Positions 52,977-63,878 of a stretch of DNA of 64,000 nt are shown one piece after another (position 1 is the first letter of the stretch; the number at the start of each line of letters is the position of its first letter). The DNA comes from Arthrobacter sp. V1I7 (GTDB taxonomy: Bacteria > Actinomycetota > Actinomycetes > Actinomycetales > Micrococcaceae). The stretch lies in the NCBI RefSeq assembly GCF_030817015.1, contig NZ_JAUSYS010000001.1, positions 434,001-498,000 on the forward strand, read 5' to 3'. Below the pieces are notes generated by a model. The model saw only the letters and a list, made by a program, of their open reading frames with translations, searched no databases and was not told the origin of the DNA. The position numbers were made by a program, and so were the translations under genes.

Positions 52977-53981
52977 ATGGACCCCAGCCCTAACGCCGAC
53001 GACCAACGATTCGCACGCCTTTGCCGGCGAGGCGCACTGCAACGCGTCCACCTGCGCATCGGCTATCCGCGGGCACCGGGACCGTTCACCGTGTCCGGAC
53101 ATGTCCTCGATGCCGACGTGGGCCACATTGCCCTCCGGCTCCGGTATGGCTTTAAGGACGAGCAATCCCTGGAAGCCAGCACTCGCGAGGACCGCATTTT
53201 CGGTCCACGGAAGTGGATCAGCGTCAATGGAATCGAAGCGCCTCTGCTGGACGACGATGCTTCCTCCATTCTGGGTTATGCGGAGTTTTCTGATCTTGAG
53301 AGTGTGACGTCCAGGGAACTCGTCAACGAGGCCGTCCAGGCGCTGTCGTCGATATGGGAGGCAGCGACGGCGCGCGTGGAGAGCGACAGGAGCGGGCACG
53401 TTCCAATCGCTAAGTCGCTGAAGCAGCTTAACCGGATCGCGCGGGAAGTGGACCCGATCGAAGCCTGGGAGCCTCTCATGAAGGACCTCCTGATCCGTGG
53501 CCGGGAGACGCACGGAAGCGTTTCCGGTCTCCGGTTTGACGCAGCTCCCGGCCTCGCTCTGCCGAACCACTTTCATAAAGTGAACGTCTTTCTTCGCTTC
53601 ACTCCCGTCGGTGGCCAGAACCCCACGGAACTAGCCGTCATCTGGCATGACAGGGGAGAGGGGACGGCTGCCCTTGACGTGAGGTTTTCCGATATACCGG
53701 GCAGCGAAACGGGCGCCGGAAGCCGGAAGGCCGGCGGAGTTTACGTTGTCGCCCAAATAATGGAGGCGATCCAGGTGGCGACGGAATGGCTGGCCGCACT
53801 TGAGCACGGAGGCCATGAGTTCGTTTTCGCGGAAACTTTTCCCGTCGTGCAGCGCATGGAGGAGGCCAGGCGCGCAGGGCTTTCCTCAGTCGACGACGAG
53901 GTCCTGCGGTGCCGGGCAGAGGCCGTCCGCAGAAGCGCGGTGGCGCACCTCAACCAGTGGGCACGCGAGGTCTTCCCATAG
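52977..53981 (+). CDS. Hypothetical protein of 334 aa, no recognised domain
   Basis: The protein is soluble with no signal peptide. The first 100 residues are beta-rich (VSGHVLDADVGHIALRLRYGFKDE) and a helical middle (ESVTSRELVNEAVQALSSIWEAA) follows. The C-terminal part has LRFTPVGGQNPTELAVIWHDRGEG and helices QIMEAIQVATEWLAALEHGG. Codon use is less GC-rich at third positions than neighbours. It has no obvious partner and is not an IS or phage protein that I recognise. Confidence 0.7.
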   Translation: MDPSPNADDQRFARLCRRGALQRVHLRIGYPRAPGPFTVSGHVLDADVGHIALRLRYGFKDEQSLEASTREDRIFGPRKWISVNGIEAPLLDDDASSILGYAEFSDLESVTSRELVNEAVQALSSIWEAATARVESDRSGHVPIAKSLKQLNRIAREVDPIEAWEPLMKDLLIRGRETHGSVSGLRFDAAPGLALPNHFHKVNVFLRFTPVGGQNPTELAVIWHDRGEGTAALDVRFSDIPGSETGAGSRKAGGVYVVAQIMEAIQVATEWLAALEHGGHEFVFAETFPVVQRMEEARRAGLSSVDDEVLRCRAEAVRRSAVAHLNQWAREVFP

Positions 53982-54098
53982 CGCCGAAAATGCACGCTAT
54001 GCGGAAGGAGTAACGTCCGACTGCTGGCCCGCACCCGATCATGAAGACGAAACCACGACGGTCCATCGCGAGCGGGCGCATCCGTGTCAGGATCAGTC

Positions 54099-55037
54099 AT
54101 GGCCCAACGACTGATGCTGCTCGACACCGCGTCGCTGTACTTCCGCGCGTTCTATGGCATGCCCGACACGATCCGGCGGGCCGACGGTACGCCGGTGAAC
54201 GCAGTTCGAGGGTTGCTGGACATGATCGCGCGGCTCACGTCCGATTACGACGCGACGCATCTCGTTGCGTGCTGGGACGACGATTGGCGTCCGCAGTGGC
54301 GCGTCGACCTCATCCCGAGCTACAAGTCGCATCGGGTCGCGGCGGTGGTGGCAGGTGCCCCCGACGTGGAGGTCGTGCCGGACGCGCTCGAGGCGCAGCT
54401 TCCGATGATCCGCCGGGTGCTCGACCTCGCCGGCATCGCCGTCGTGGGGGCCGCCGACCATGAGGCCGACGACGTCGTCGGGACTTACGCCAGCCACGCC
54501 CGGCTTCCGGTCGACGTGGTCACGGGCGACCGCGATCTTTTCCAGGTCGTCGACGACGCCCGTCAGGTGCGGGTGATCTACACCGCGCGCGGCATGAAGA
54601 ACCTCGAAGTCGTGACCGACGCGACCGTTGTCGGGAAGTACCGCGTGCTGCCCAAGCAGTACGCGGACTACGCGACCCTCCGCGGCGACACCTCGGACGG
54701 GCTGCCGGGCGTCACCGGCATCGGAGAGAAGACCGCCGCGTCGCTGCTCGGAGAGTACGCCACGCTCGACGGGCTGCTCGTGGCGGCGGCGGATGCGGGA
54801 AGCGGGCTGTCCGCCTCCCTTCGGTCGAGGCTCGCCGCTGCCGCGGACTACCTCACGGTCGCGCCCGCCGTCGTGAAGATCGTGCGCGACCTCGAGCTCC
54901 CGACGCTCGAGGAGGCGGGCGCCCAGCTGCGCCCTGTCACCGGCGATTCGCGCGGCGAACTCGAGCGGCTTGCAACCGAGTGGAACCTCGGCGGCTCGAT
55001 CAAACGACTCCTCGAAGCGCTCGACCTGCGTCACTGA
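54099..55037 (+). CDS. Stand-alone 5'-3' exonuclease (DNA polymerase I N-terminal-like)
   Basis: 312 aa from ATG 54099; GTG 54084 is an alternative. The FEN motifs are in order: LMLLDTASLYFRAFYG, WDDDWRPQWRVDLIPSYKSHR, the metal cluster DHEADDVVGTYA and VVTGDRDLFQVVDD, and the helix-hairpin-helix (GDTSDGLPGVTGIGEKTAASLL). It would remove RNA primers or flaps. No polymerase domain follows. Actinobacteria often have such a protein in addition to PolA. Confidence 0.93.
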   Translation: MAQRLMLLDTASLYFRAFYGMPDTIRRADGTPVNAVRGLLDMIARLTSDYDATHLVACWDDDWRPQWRVDLIPSYKSHRVAAVVAGAPDVEVVPDALEAQLPMIRRVLDLAGIAVVGAADHEADDVVGTYASHARLPVDVVTGDRDLFQVVDDARQVRVIYTARGMKNLEVVTDATVVGKYRVLPKQYADYATLRGDTSDGLPGVTGIGEKTAASLLGEYATLDGLLVAAADAGSGLSASLRSRLAAAADYLTVAPAVVKIVRDLELPTLEEAGAQLRPVTGDSRGELERLATEWNLGGSIKRLLEALDLRH

Positions 55038-55118
55038 GATCTCAGCGGTCGGCGGCGGTGCGCTCGGGACCGGGCCCGCACGGCTGATGACAGTTCGCTG
55101 GCGTGCCTCCAGTCGCAT

Positions 55119-55457
55119 CTACTTCGGGGTTGCGATGCTTTGCCCAAGCGTGCCGCCGGCCAAGGCAGACGCGCAGGTTCCTGCAGCCTCCGCGACCTTG
55201 TCAGCGGGCACGCCTGATGAGAGGGCGGCCCTTATCTGCGCGTCGCCTGCGGCTTTCGCCTGGTCCAGTGCCCATTCTGCTGCCTCTACCTCGCCGACTC
55301 GGGTGACCACTGCAGCGAGCAGCTGATCGTGCACCCCGGACAGGTCGGCTGCCGCCTTGCCGCCCGGAACAGGCGCATGACCCGGGTCCCCGAGCGCGGT
55401 CGATTCAACCTGCGCGATGGACAGGGGGAGGGCACTTGTATCGGTGTACGGTTCCAT
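55119..55457 (-). CDS. Small hypothetical protein, Ala-rich
   Basis: 112 aa. It is helical (LSGVHDQLLAAVVTRVGEVEAAEWALDQAKAAGD) with an Ala-rich C-terminus. Third-position G+C is high, which supports a gene. No family is recognised. Confidence 0.6.
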   Translation of the reverse strand: MEPYTDTSALPLSIAQVESTALGDPGHAPVPGGKAAADLSGVHDQLLAAVVTRVGEVEAAEWALDQAKAAGDAQIRAALSSGVPADKVAEAAGTCASALAGGTLGQSIATPK

Positions 55458-55775
55458 GGAAGGCCTGCTTATAGTTCGAAGCGAAGTTCCGCAACTGCCC
55501 GAAAGAAGGACTCTCGTGACGAGGGCTCAGAAGGATCTTTCTGACGGATCCGAGAATACACGGGCGTTCCCGGTGACCGTACATTCGGCGGCTGAATCCC
55601 GAGGAACCGACGGCAACATCCTCGGACTGCTCCAGGACCGCTGACGTCGGCAACAAACCGTTGCCGCGACCGCGCCGACGAAGGAGAATCAGACGTGCTG
55701 CTCGAAGCTGGTTAGATAAAGCCGGGCGCCGACGGAGACCGCTTGGGGCAGTCCCGCCTAACAGATGGAGACACG
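55458..55775. other. Region without a recognised gene upstream of the UvrA paralogue
   Basis: An open frame of 62 codons (55456-55644, plus strand) could be coding but shows no domain and overlaps the start of the preceding gene. I see no RNA or repeat. Confidence 0.45.
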
Positions 55776-58166
<2,391 letters not shown>

Positions 58167-58312
58167 CGGAACTTCCTCTGCGGACCGGTGGTACCAAGGA
58201 CATAGGCTGCGCCATTTCGCCGTGGAGGCGTAGAGATGACGTGACCGTCGGTCGTATGCTGTCCCTAACGGTCAAGCAGTGGGCCGTTGTGTTTCGGATT
58301 CGAGCGTGAAAC

Positions 58313-59116
58313 GTGACCCAGGAAATCTCAGCCGACAACGCGCAGGTGGCTGACGCCGGCCTCTGGGAGATACGTTTCGACAGCCCGGACATCGACACGT
58401 TCCTTCATGAGGCCATCGCTGAGTTCGTCGACGATCTCGGGGCCCCGGGCAGGGGTATCAGTTGGGCGATCACGCTCCTTCGGACAGAAGGGAGCATCAC
58501 CCTGGCCTCCGGCAGCGCTGCCTCGGAAGCCGTCGACAGGGCGCAGTCCGCGTTCGACGATACTCCTTCCCGCGCCGCAGTCCGCGGTGGGGAGTTCGTG
58601 CTCGTCACCGATTCGGGCAGGGAGCGTCGTTGGCCGGGGTACGCCAGCACTGCTGTCGGCCTGGGAATCCGTTCCGTGTTGTCCGTTCCCCTCGTTCCTG
58701 CCGTCATGTTCCGCATCACCTTCAACCTGTATGCACCACAGCCACATGTCTTCACGAGTGCAGACATCACGGCAGCGGTCAGGTTCGTCCGTCACGCCTC
58801 CTGGACCCTGCGCCTGGCGCACCAGGTGCGGCAGAGGGACAAGCGCGATGAGGAGCTTTCCTCGGCCCAGCTGTCCCGGGCCCTGGCTCCCCTGGCGTTA
58901 CGGGCACTGGTACGCGAATACGGGTTCAGCATCGAGGAGTCCCTTGAGTATCTGCGGCGCGCCGCCGGCAACCTCCCCCAGCCCGTGAATCCGGCCTTCC
59001 CTGTAGCCATGTGGGAGTCCCGCCACGCAACGCTGGACCCCCGGGAGAGCTCCAGCTTTCGGGCGGCAAGGGCGACCAAGTCCCGGACCGCCGGCCCTAG
59101 ATCCAGCCTCCGTTAG
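58313..59116 (+). CDS. GAF domain protein with a C-terminal helical (ANTAR-like) segment
   Basis: 267 aa from GTG 58313. Residues 25-165 look like a GAF sensor (ITLLRTEGSITLASGSAASE, VRGGEFVLVTDSGRERRWPGYASTAVGLGIRSVLSVPL). Near residue 195 a short helical segment (LAPLALRALVREYGFSIEESLEYLRRAAGN) resembles an RNA-binding ANTAR domain, but without its signature. It is likely a sensory antiterminator or similar; function is unproven. Confidence 0.75.
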   Translation: MTQEISADNAQVADAGLWEIRFDSPDIDTFLHEAIAEFVDDLGAPGRGISWAITLLRTEGSITLASGSAASEAVDRAQSAFDDTPSRAAVRGGEFVLVTDSGRERRWPGYASTAVGLGIRSVLSVPLVPAVMFRITFNLYAPQPHVFTSADITAAVRFVRHASWTLRLAHQVRQRDKRDEELSSAQLSRALAPLALRALVREYGFSIEESLEYLRRAAGNLPQPVNPAFPVAMWESRHATLDPRESSSFRAARATKSRTAGPRSSLR

Positions 59117-59394
59117 TGATGGCCGACGCGGGTGGTGCCGAACATCAGGGTTTGCCGGCTTATGTCGTAGAAGACGGTATCCGCGGTGGACAGGAGATCC
59201 TGCAGGTTGTCCGCGTCATCGGCGTCAATGGTGAGGACTTCCTCCCAGGCCCCCTCATCAAGCACGAGTTGCAGCGTCCACGTCCCGGGTCCGCCCGCGT
59301 CCCCGGCAATCCAGGTGAACTGGTAATGGCTGAGCTGGCGTACCTTGATGCTGTCGTCGGTGATTGGCTGCTTCGGTGTAGGGCTCATGGTCAT
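59113..59394 (-). CDS. Small conserved-looking hypothetical protein
   Basis: 93 aa, convergent with the GAF gene (stops overlap by 4 bp). It has a beta strand (YQFTWIAGDAGGPGTWTLQLVLDEG) and a helix (EVLTIDADDADNLQDLLSTADTVFYD). No domain is recognised. The codon pattern fits the genome. Confidence 0.65.
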   Translation of the reverse strand: MTMSPTPKQPITDDSIKVRQLSHYQFTWIAGDAGGPGTWTLQLVLDEGAWEEVLTIDADDADNLQDLLSTADTVFYDISRQTLMFGTTRVGHH

Positions 59395-59605
59395 ATCCTT
59401 GCCGGCTGCACCCGCTGCGCAGCCTCGTCGCCGTCTGCTGAATGTTGAATCGCTTGGTCCTGCCGGCCGGCGAGTCTCCCAACCGGGACCACTAATCTAG
59501 CCCCGGGCCGGAGGCATGTAAATGATCGGAACGGGCCAAGGGGAGCGGCAGGATGCTCGGCGCGGGCGTAAAATCTCTGCCATCGGACTGAGGGAAGGAA
59601 CATCC

Positions 59606-59803
59606 ATGGACAAGGACCCAACGGCTCCGGCGGAGCAGGACCCGGATAACAGCAGTTCTCCGGGGAGTGGAAGCACGATACCGAAATCGAAGGACGGCGT
59701 CTGGATTACCTCGACTCCCGGCGGATCAAGTTTCGAACCGGAAGAGGACGTCGCGGCTCACGACACCGGCGAGGGCACCGGAGGATCAGAAAAAGAGACC
59801 TGA
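59606..59803 (+). CDS. Small disordered hypothetical protein
   Basis: 65 aa from ATG 59606 (GGGAAGG upstream). Pro, Gly, Ser and Glu dominate; a short ordered patch reads KDGVWITSTPGGSSFEPEEDV. No family is recognised. Confidence 0.55.
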   Translation: MDKDPTAPAEQDPDNSSSPGSGSTIPKSKDGVWITSTPGGSSFEPEEDVAAHDTGEGTGGSEKET

Positions 59804-59815
59804 CGGCAGCGGCAT

Positions 59816-60946
59816 TCAGTTTCCGGTGGCGGTGAACAACCGCACGTCCGCCAAGACGTCCTCGGGGCGGATCGAAGCCAGCAGCGACTCGTCGTGCGGG
59901 CAACGAACAGACGTGTATCCCACTTGGGTCACATCGCTTCCGCAGTCCGGGCAGTGGGTAACCCAGGACAGGTGGGCCCGGTGCAGGCTGCGCCCCAGCG
60001 GCCCGGCGTTGATGACGTTGCCGACCCAGTAAAGCCCCACGGTCGGCGTGCCCATAGCCTGGGCAAGATGCCGGGGCCCGCTGTCGTTGCCCAGCAGCAC
60101 GCTGCAACGCCCCAGCAGGGCTGCCAAGGTGCCGAGATCCAGCTCCCCGGCCAGGGATGTGACCTGGCGCGAGCAGGCAGCATCAACAACTTGGGACGCC
60201 AGATCCTTGTCGTCACTGGCTCCGACCACGACGACCCTGCACCCATCCGATGCGCAAGCGGCCGCTACCTCGCCGAAGAGCCCGGCCGGCCATCTGCGGC
60301 GGGGGTCCGTTGCGCCCGGATGAATGGCAACGAGCGGGGAGGCCAATTCGCCCAGGAGCAAGTCAGCCTGATCCACAAACTCCGCCAGCGGCCGGAGCCT
60401 GGCCTCCAGTTCGATCGGGGGGGCGCCGACGAGTCCCACCACCTCAAGGGCGCGGAGGGGTTCATGCTGGTAGTAGACGTAGGGAACGGAGCGGTCCAGA
60501 TCCGCGGCATCCGCTGTTCTGAGCCCCGCGGAGTGGCGGGCCCCAAGGCGAAGTAGGAACGGGTTGGAAAACCGGCCGCCGCCGTGCAGCTGGATGGCCA
60601 GATCGAACTTCTCCGAGACCATGTCGGCAAAGAAGCGTTCAACTTCGACGGCGTCCTCCGGCCCCGGGCGGACCCCCTCAGCGAACGGCAAAATGCGCAC
60701 GTCCCGCACGGGAGCGTGGGTGCTCAGGAGCAGTTCACGATGCAGGGGGGTGCCCAGCAGGGTCAGGGCGGCATCGGGGTAGGCCGCCCCGAGGGCGGCC
60801 ACCGCAGGGAGGGCGAACATGAGATCCCCGAGGCCGCCGCCCCGGAGCACAGCGATCTTGGCGACGTCGGGCAACTTCTCCAGGACCGGTCCGACGCCCC
60901 AGCCAACTACCTCGGCTCCGCCGAACTCCGCGGTGGTCTCGTCCAC
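59816..60946 (-). CDS. Family 9 glycosyltransferase (heptosyltransferase-like), first of two
   Basis: 376 aa from GTG 60946, with GGGAG upstream; the frame extends to 61123 without domain content. GT-B fold: IAVLRGGGLGDLMFALPAVAALGAAYPDA at the N-terminus, AIHPGATDPRRRWPAGLFGEVAAACASDG and GNDSGPRHLAQAMGTPTVGLY in the donor domain. The C-terminus has CPDCG and RCPHD, a possible zinc knuckle. Acceptor unknown; in Gram-positive bacteria such enzymes build cell-surface polysaccharides. Confidence 0.88.
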   Translation of the reverse strand: MDETTAEFGGAEVVGWGVGPVLEKLPDVAKIAVLRGGGLGDLMFALPAVAALGAAYPDAALTLLGTPLHRELLLSTHAPVRDVRILPFAEGVRPGPEDAVEVERFFADMVSEKFDLAIQLHGGGRFSNPFLLRLGARHSAGLRTADAADLDRSVPYVYYQHEPLRALEVVGLVGAPPIELEARLRPLAEFVDQADLLLGELASPLVAIHPGATDPRRRWPAGLFGEVAAACASDGCRVVVVGASDDKDLASQVVDAACSRQVTSLAGELDLGTLAALLGRCSVLLGNDSGPRHLAQAMGTPTVGLYWVGNVINAGPLGRSLHRAHLSWVTHCPDCGSDVTQVGYTSVRCPHDESLLASIRPEDVLADVRLFTATGN

Positions 60947-61109
60947 TATCCGACTCCCGTCGCTTGATTCCTTACCTGGCCCCCGCCGGCACCGGTGGGT
61001 CCACGGCGTCGCAGCGACCGCCGCCTGTACATCACCCCGTACCCGGCAATGCGGTCCTGAAACACCGCACGGTCCTGAAGCGTCCATGGGGTCCATTCCG
61101 GGGACGCGG

Positions 61110-62048
61110 TCACAGCAGGCCAAGGCCGCTGACCGCTGCCAGCACCTCGTGGACCCTAACGGCGAGAAGTGCCGGGTCGGGTTCCACCGCGAAAGTGTCT
61201 CCCAGGCGCAACTCCGCCTTGGTCAGGACGGTATGGGGTCCTGGCGGTGGACCCCAGTGGTCGGGGGAGGCCGGGCCAAAGAGCACCACGGAAGGACGCC
61301 GGTACGCCGTTGCGAGGTGGGCGGCGCCGGTATCGGCGGAGACCACAAGCCTGGACTCCGCGATGAGGGCCGCGAACGCGCTGAGGGACTGTTGTCCGGC
61401 CAGGACAACGTCCTCGCCGAGGCCCGCGAGGGCGGCAACCCGGGCAGCGCGCGGCCATTCGGCCGCGCTGCCCGTGAAGACCACCTCGTGGCCGGCCTGC
61501 GCCAGTTCGGCCGCAACCTCGGCGAAGCGGTCCTCGGGCCAGAGGCGGCTTCCGTACGCGGCCCCGGGGTGAAGCACCGTCGCGGACGGACGGTCCGTCC
61601 GTGCCGGGGGCAGATTCAACCTGAAGTCACCGGAATCGGCCTCGATACCGTGCCATTGCAGCAGCCGCGTCCACCGCTGACGCTCATGGATGTTGTCTTC
61701 CCAGAGTGGGCCGGGCCGGCCATCGGAGGCATGCGCTATGACCCGTTGCGGCCGGAGGGCTTCGATCCGGGAATCGCTTTCCGGGCCCCTTCCATGCAAA
61801 TTAACCGCGATGTCCACCTGCCCCGGCGGCAGGGCCAACGGGACGTCGAGGCCATGCGTGGGGAGCAGTTCGTAGCCCCCGACCAGGGCAAGTGCGTCCA
61901 CAAGCCAGTCCTGGGCGGCATAGAGAAGTCGATGCGCAGGGTAAGCCCGGCGCAGGGCATGCAGGGCCGGTACAGCGACGAGCAGATCGCCGAGCTTCAG
62001 CGCCCGCAGCACCAGCACCACCGGCCGGCCGTCCTCGGATACGAGCAC
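61110..62048 (-). CDS. Family 9 glycosyltransferase, second of two
   Basis: 312 aa from GTG 62048 with GGGAGG upstream; the longer frame to 62363 has no homology. VVLVLRALKLGDLLVAVPALHALRRAYPAHRLLYAA is the family's N-terminal motif (in parts), and HPGAAYGSRLWPEDRFAEVAAEL with SADTGAAHLATAYRRPSVVLFGP is the donor site. It lies 163 bp upstream of the other GT9 gene on the same strand, so they probably act on one glycan. Confidence 0.88.
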   Translation of the reverse strand: MLVSEDGRPVVLVLRALKLGDLLVAVPALHALRRAYPAHRLLYAAQDWLVDALALVGGYELLPTHGLDVPLALPPGQVDIAVNLHGRGPESDSRIEALRPQRVIAHASDGRPGPLWEDNIHERQRWTRLLQWHGIEADSGDFRLNLPPARTDRPSATVLHPGAAYGSRLWPEDRFAEVAAELAQAGHEVVFTGSAAEWPRAARVAALAGLGEDVVLAGQQSLSAFAALIAESRLVVSADTGAAHLATAYRRPSVVLFGPASPDHWGPPPGPHTVLTKAELRLGDTFAVEPDPALLAVRVHEVLAAVSGLGLL

Positions 62049-62179
62049 TGGGCCGCCTCCCCGTTCTCGAGATACTTCACCCCTTGATCGAGGAGTGTAG
62101 TCCGTTGTCTGGCAATGAAGTACCGGCAGGCATCTCGTCCTATTGACACTCGACGGCTCCAGGCATAGCGTACAACCAA

Positions 62180-62524
62180 ATGGTTGTAGATCAGGGAAGT
62201 GAGACCGACATTGACCGCCTGTTCCAGGCGTTCGCCGATGCCACCCGCCGCGACATAGTGCGCCGGGTGACTGCGGGGGAGTATTCGGTGTCCGGCCTTG
62301 CCACCCTGTATGCCATGAGTTTTGCCGCCGTTCAAAAGCATGTGGCGGTGTTGGAACGCGCATCCCTGGTCACAAAGGAGAAGCGCGGAAGGGAGCAGAT
62401 CGTGCGGGGCAGTCACGAAGGTCTAGAGAGAGCCCGGCGGTTGCTCGATGAGTACGAGGCGATCTGGCGGCAGCGTGCCGCGCGGATCGCAGACATCCTC
62501 ACTGAAAAGCCAAACATCCTCTGA
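62180..62524 (+). CDS. ArsR-type HTH regulator
   Basis: 114 aa. RLFQAFADATRRDIVRRVTAGEYSVSGLATLYAMSFAAVQKHVAVLERASLV is the winged helix, then a C-terminal helix without the metal-binding Cys residues. This subtype often pairs with an SRPBCC protein, as here: the next gene begins 20 bp later. It probably regulates that gene. Confidence 0.9.
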   Translation: MVVDQGSETDIDRLFQAFADATRRDIVRRVTAGEYSVSGLATLYAMSFAAVQKHVAVLERASLVTKEKRGREQIVRGSHEGLERARRLLDEYEAIWRQRAARIADILTEKPNIL

Positions 62525-62544
62525 AAAATAGGAAGGGTTGCGAA

Positions 62545-63042
62545 ATGACGGTTATCAGTTCCACCAAGAATCCCGAGGCCTTGAGCTTCAGCCTCATCGC
62601 CGAGTTCGACGCCGGCGTTGAGAGAGTATGGCAGATCTGGGAAGACCCGCGGCAGCTTGAGCGCTGGTGGGGACCTCCCACGTGGCCGGCCACCTTCGAA
62701 AGGCACGAATTCACCCCCGGCGGCGAGGCCAGCTACTACATGACGGGACCGAATGGCGAGAAGGCCCGCGGCTGGTGGCGAATCACCGACGTCCAGGCCC
62801 CGACCCATCTCGAGTTTGACGACGGTTTCGCCGACGACGACGGCGCTCCCGTTGAGGCCATGGGCATCACCCATGCCACGGTGACGCTCGAGGAAATCGG
62901 CGCCCGCACGCGGATGACCATTCTGTCCACGTTCGAGTCAGAAGAACAGCTGAACAAGATGGTCGAGATGGGCATGGAAGAAGGCATGAAGGAGGCCGCC
63001 GGCCAGATCGACGCTCTTCTTGCCGAGCACTCTCGTGCTTGA
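62545..63042 (+). CDS. SRPBCC (AHSA1-like) family protein
   Basis: 165 aa. Typical AHSA1 start SLIAEFDAGVERVWQIWEDPRQLERWWGPPTWPATFERHEF, then GGEASYYMTGPNGEKARGWWRITDV and a C-terminal helix. A ligand-binding protein of the START-like fold, cotranscribed with the ArsR gene. The ligand is unknown. Confidence 0.9.
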   Translation: MTVISSTKNPEALSFSLIAEFDAGVERVWQIWEDPRQLERWWGPPTWPATFERHEFTPGGEASYYMTGPNGEKARGWWRITDVQAPTHLEFDDGFADDDGAPVEAMGITHATVTLEEIGARTRMTILSTFESEEQLNKMVEMGMEEGMKEAAGQIDALLAEHSRA

Positions 63043-63078
63043 CCCTAGGGCTCCGTAACGGGCTCTGGTCAGGCAAGC

Positions 63079-63118
63079 ACGGACGACGACGGCGGGACCT
63101 CCCGCCGTCGTCGTCCGT
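63079..63118 (+). terminator. Terminator hairpin (GACGGCGGGA family)
   Basis: ACGGACGACGACGGCGGGA (63079-63097) and its perfect 19-bp complement (63100-63118) with a CC loop. It closes the ArsR/SRPBCC unit and faces the convergent DedA gene. Confidence 0.8.
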
Positions 63119-63159
63119 CTGCCCGGCGAGGGGTGCGGCCGATCTGTAGTGAAACGTGA

Positions 63160-63777
63160 CTATCGTTTGGCACGTCTCTTCCGTCTGCCTTTCCCTACCC
63201 GCCAGGTGACGATGACACCTATGGCCAGCAGGAACACGAAGACGGCAATGTCGCGCCCGGCGGCCTTGGCGACGGCCTCGTACGAATTGCCGGCCAGATA
63301 TCCAAGCAGGACAAATCCCGAACCCCACACAATGCCCCCAGCAGCATTGAAGGCGAGAAAGCGCCGGTAGGGCATGTGTGCGGCCCCGGCCAAAGCTGGT
63401 AGGACGGCACGGAAAAACGCTATGAAGCGGCCGAGGAAAACCGCCGCGCCGCCTCTGCGGCGAAGCAGATCCTGCGCCGCCTCCAACTCGCTGCGCTTGC
63501 TCCGGAAGACCCGCAGGTTAAGGAGCCGGGGACCGGCATGCTTGCCGACCGCATAGCCCACGGAATCTCCAGCGATGGCGGCGAGCACCACCAGGAGCAT
63601 CATCAACTCCAACTCGGCATTGCCGCGACTGGCGATGACCCCGCCCAGCACGGCAGCCATCTCTCCGGGCAGAACGAACCCCACGAATAGCGCGTCCTCG
63701 CCGAAGACCAGGCACGTCACGAGCACGTAGGCCAGAGCCGGCGGGACGTTCAGGAGACTGTCGAGTAACTCGGTCAT
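63160..63777 (-). CDS. DedA family membrane protein
   Basis: 205 aa. DedA landmarks: GFVLPGEMAAVLGGVIA, GDSVGYAVGKHAGPRLL, FLGRFIAFFRAVLPALAGAAHM with the re-entrant Arg pair and FNAAGGIVWGSGFVLLGYLAG. Membrane proteins of this family flip or transport lipids and support cell-envelope homeostasis. The Arg-rich C-terminal tail (GKGRRKRRAKR) is cytosolic. Confidence 0.92.
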   Translation of the reverse strand: MTELLDSLLNVPPALAYVLVTCLVFGEDALFVGFVLPGEMAAVLGGVIASRGNAELELMMLLVVLAAIAGDSVGYAVGKHAGPRLLNLRVFRSKRSELEAAQDLLRRRGGAAVFLGRFIAFFRAVLPALAGAAHMPYRRFLAFNAAGGIVWGSGFVLLGYLAGNSYEAVAKAAGRDIAVFVFLLAIGVIVTWRVGKGRRKRRAKR

Positions 63778-63878
63778 GGGAGCGCTTCTTTCGCCTGTGC
63801 CGGGGCGGCGGCCTCAGGATCCTGACCTTCTGCTGCTGGCCTTTGCCATCTCGAGCGAGGCCGGGTCCCGACAGAAGC

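Noticed and set aside
55417..55644. 75-codon frame upstream of the UvrA paralogue
   Set aside because: It overlaps the divergent 55119-55457 gene and shows no family features.
61110..62363. A 417-codon start for the second glycosyltransferase
   Set aside because: The extension overlaps the divergent ArsR gene and has no family similarity; GTG 62048 has a good ribosome binding site.
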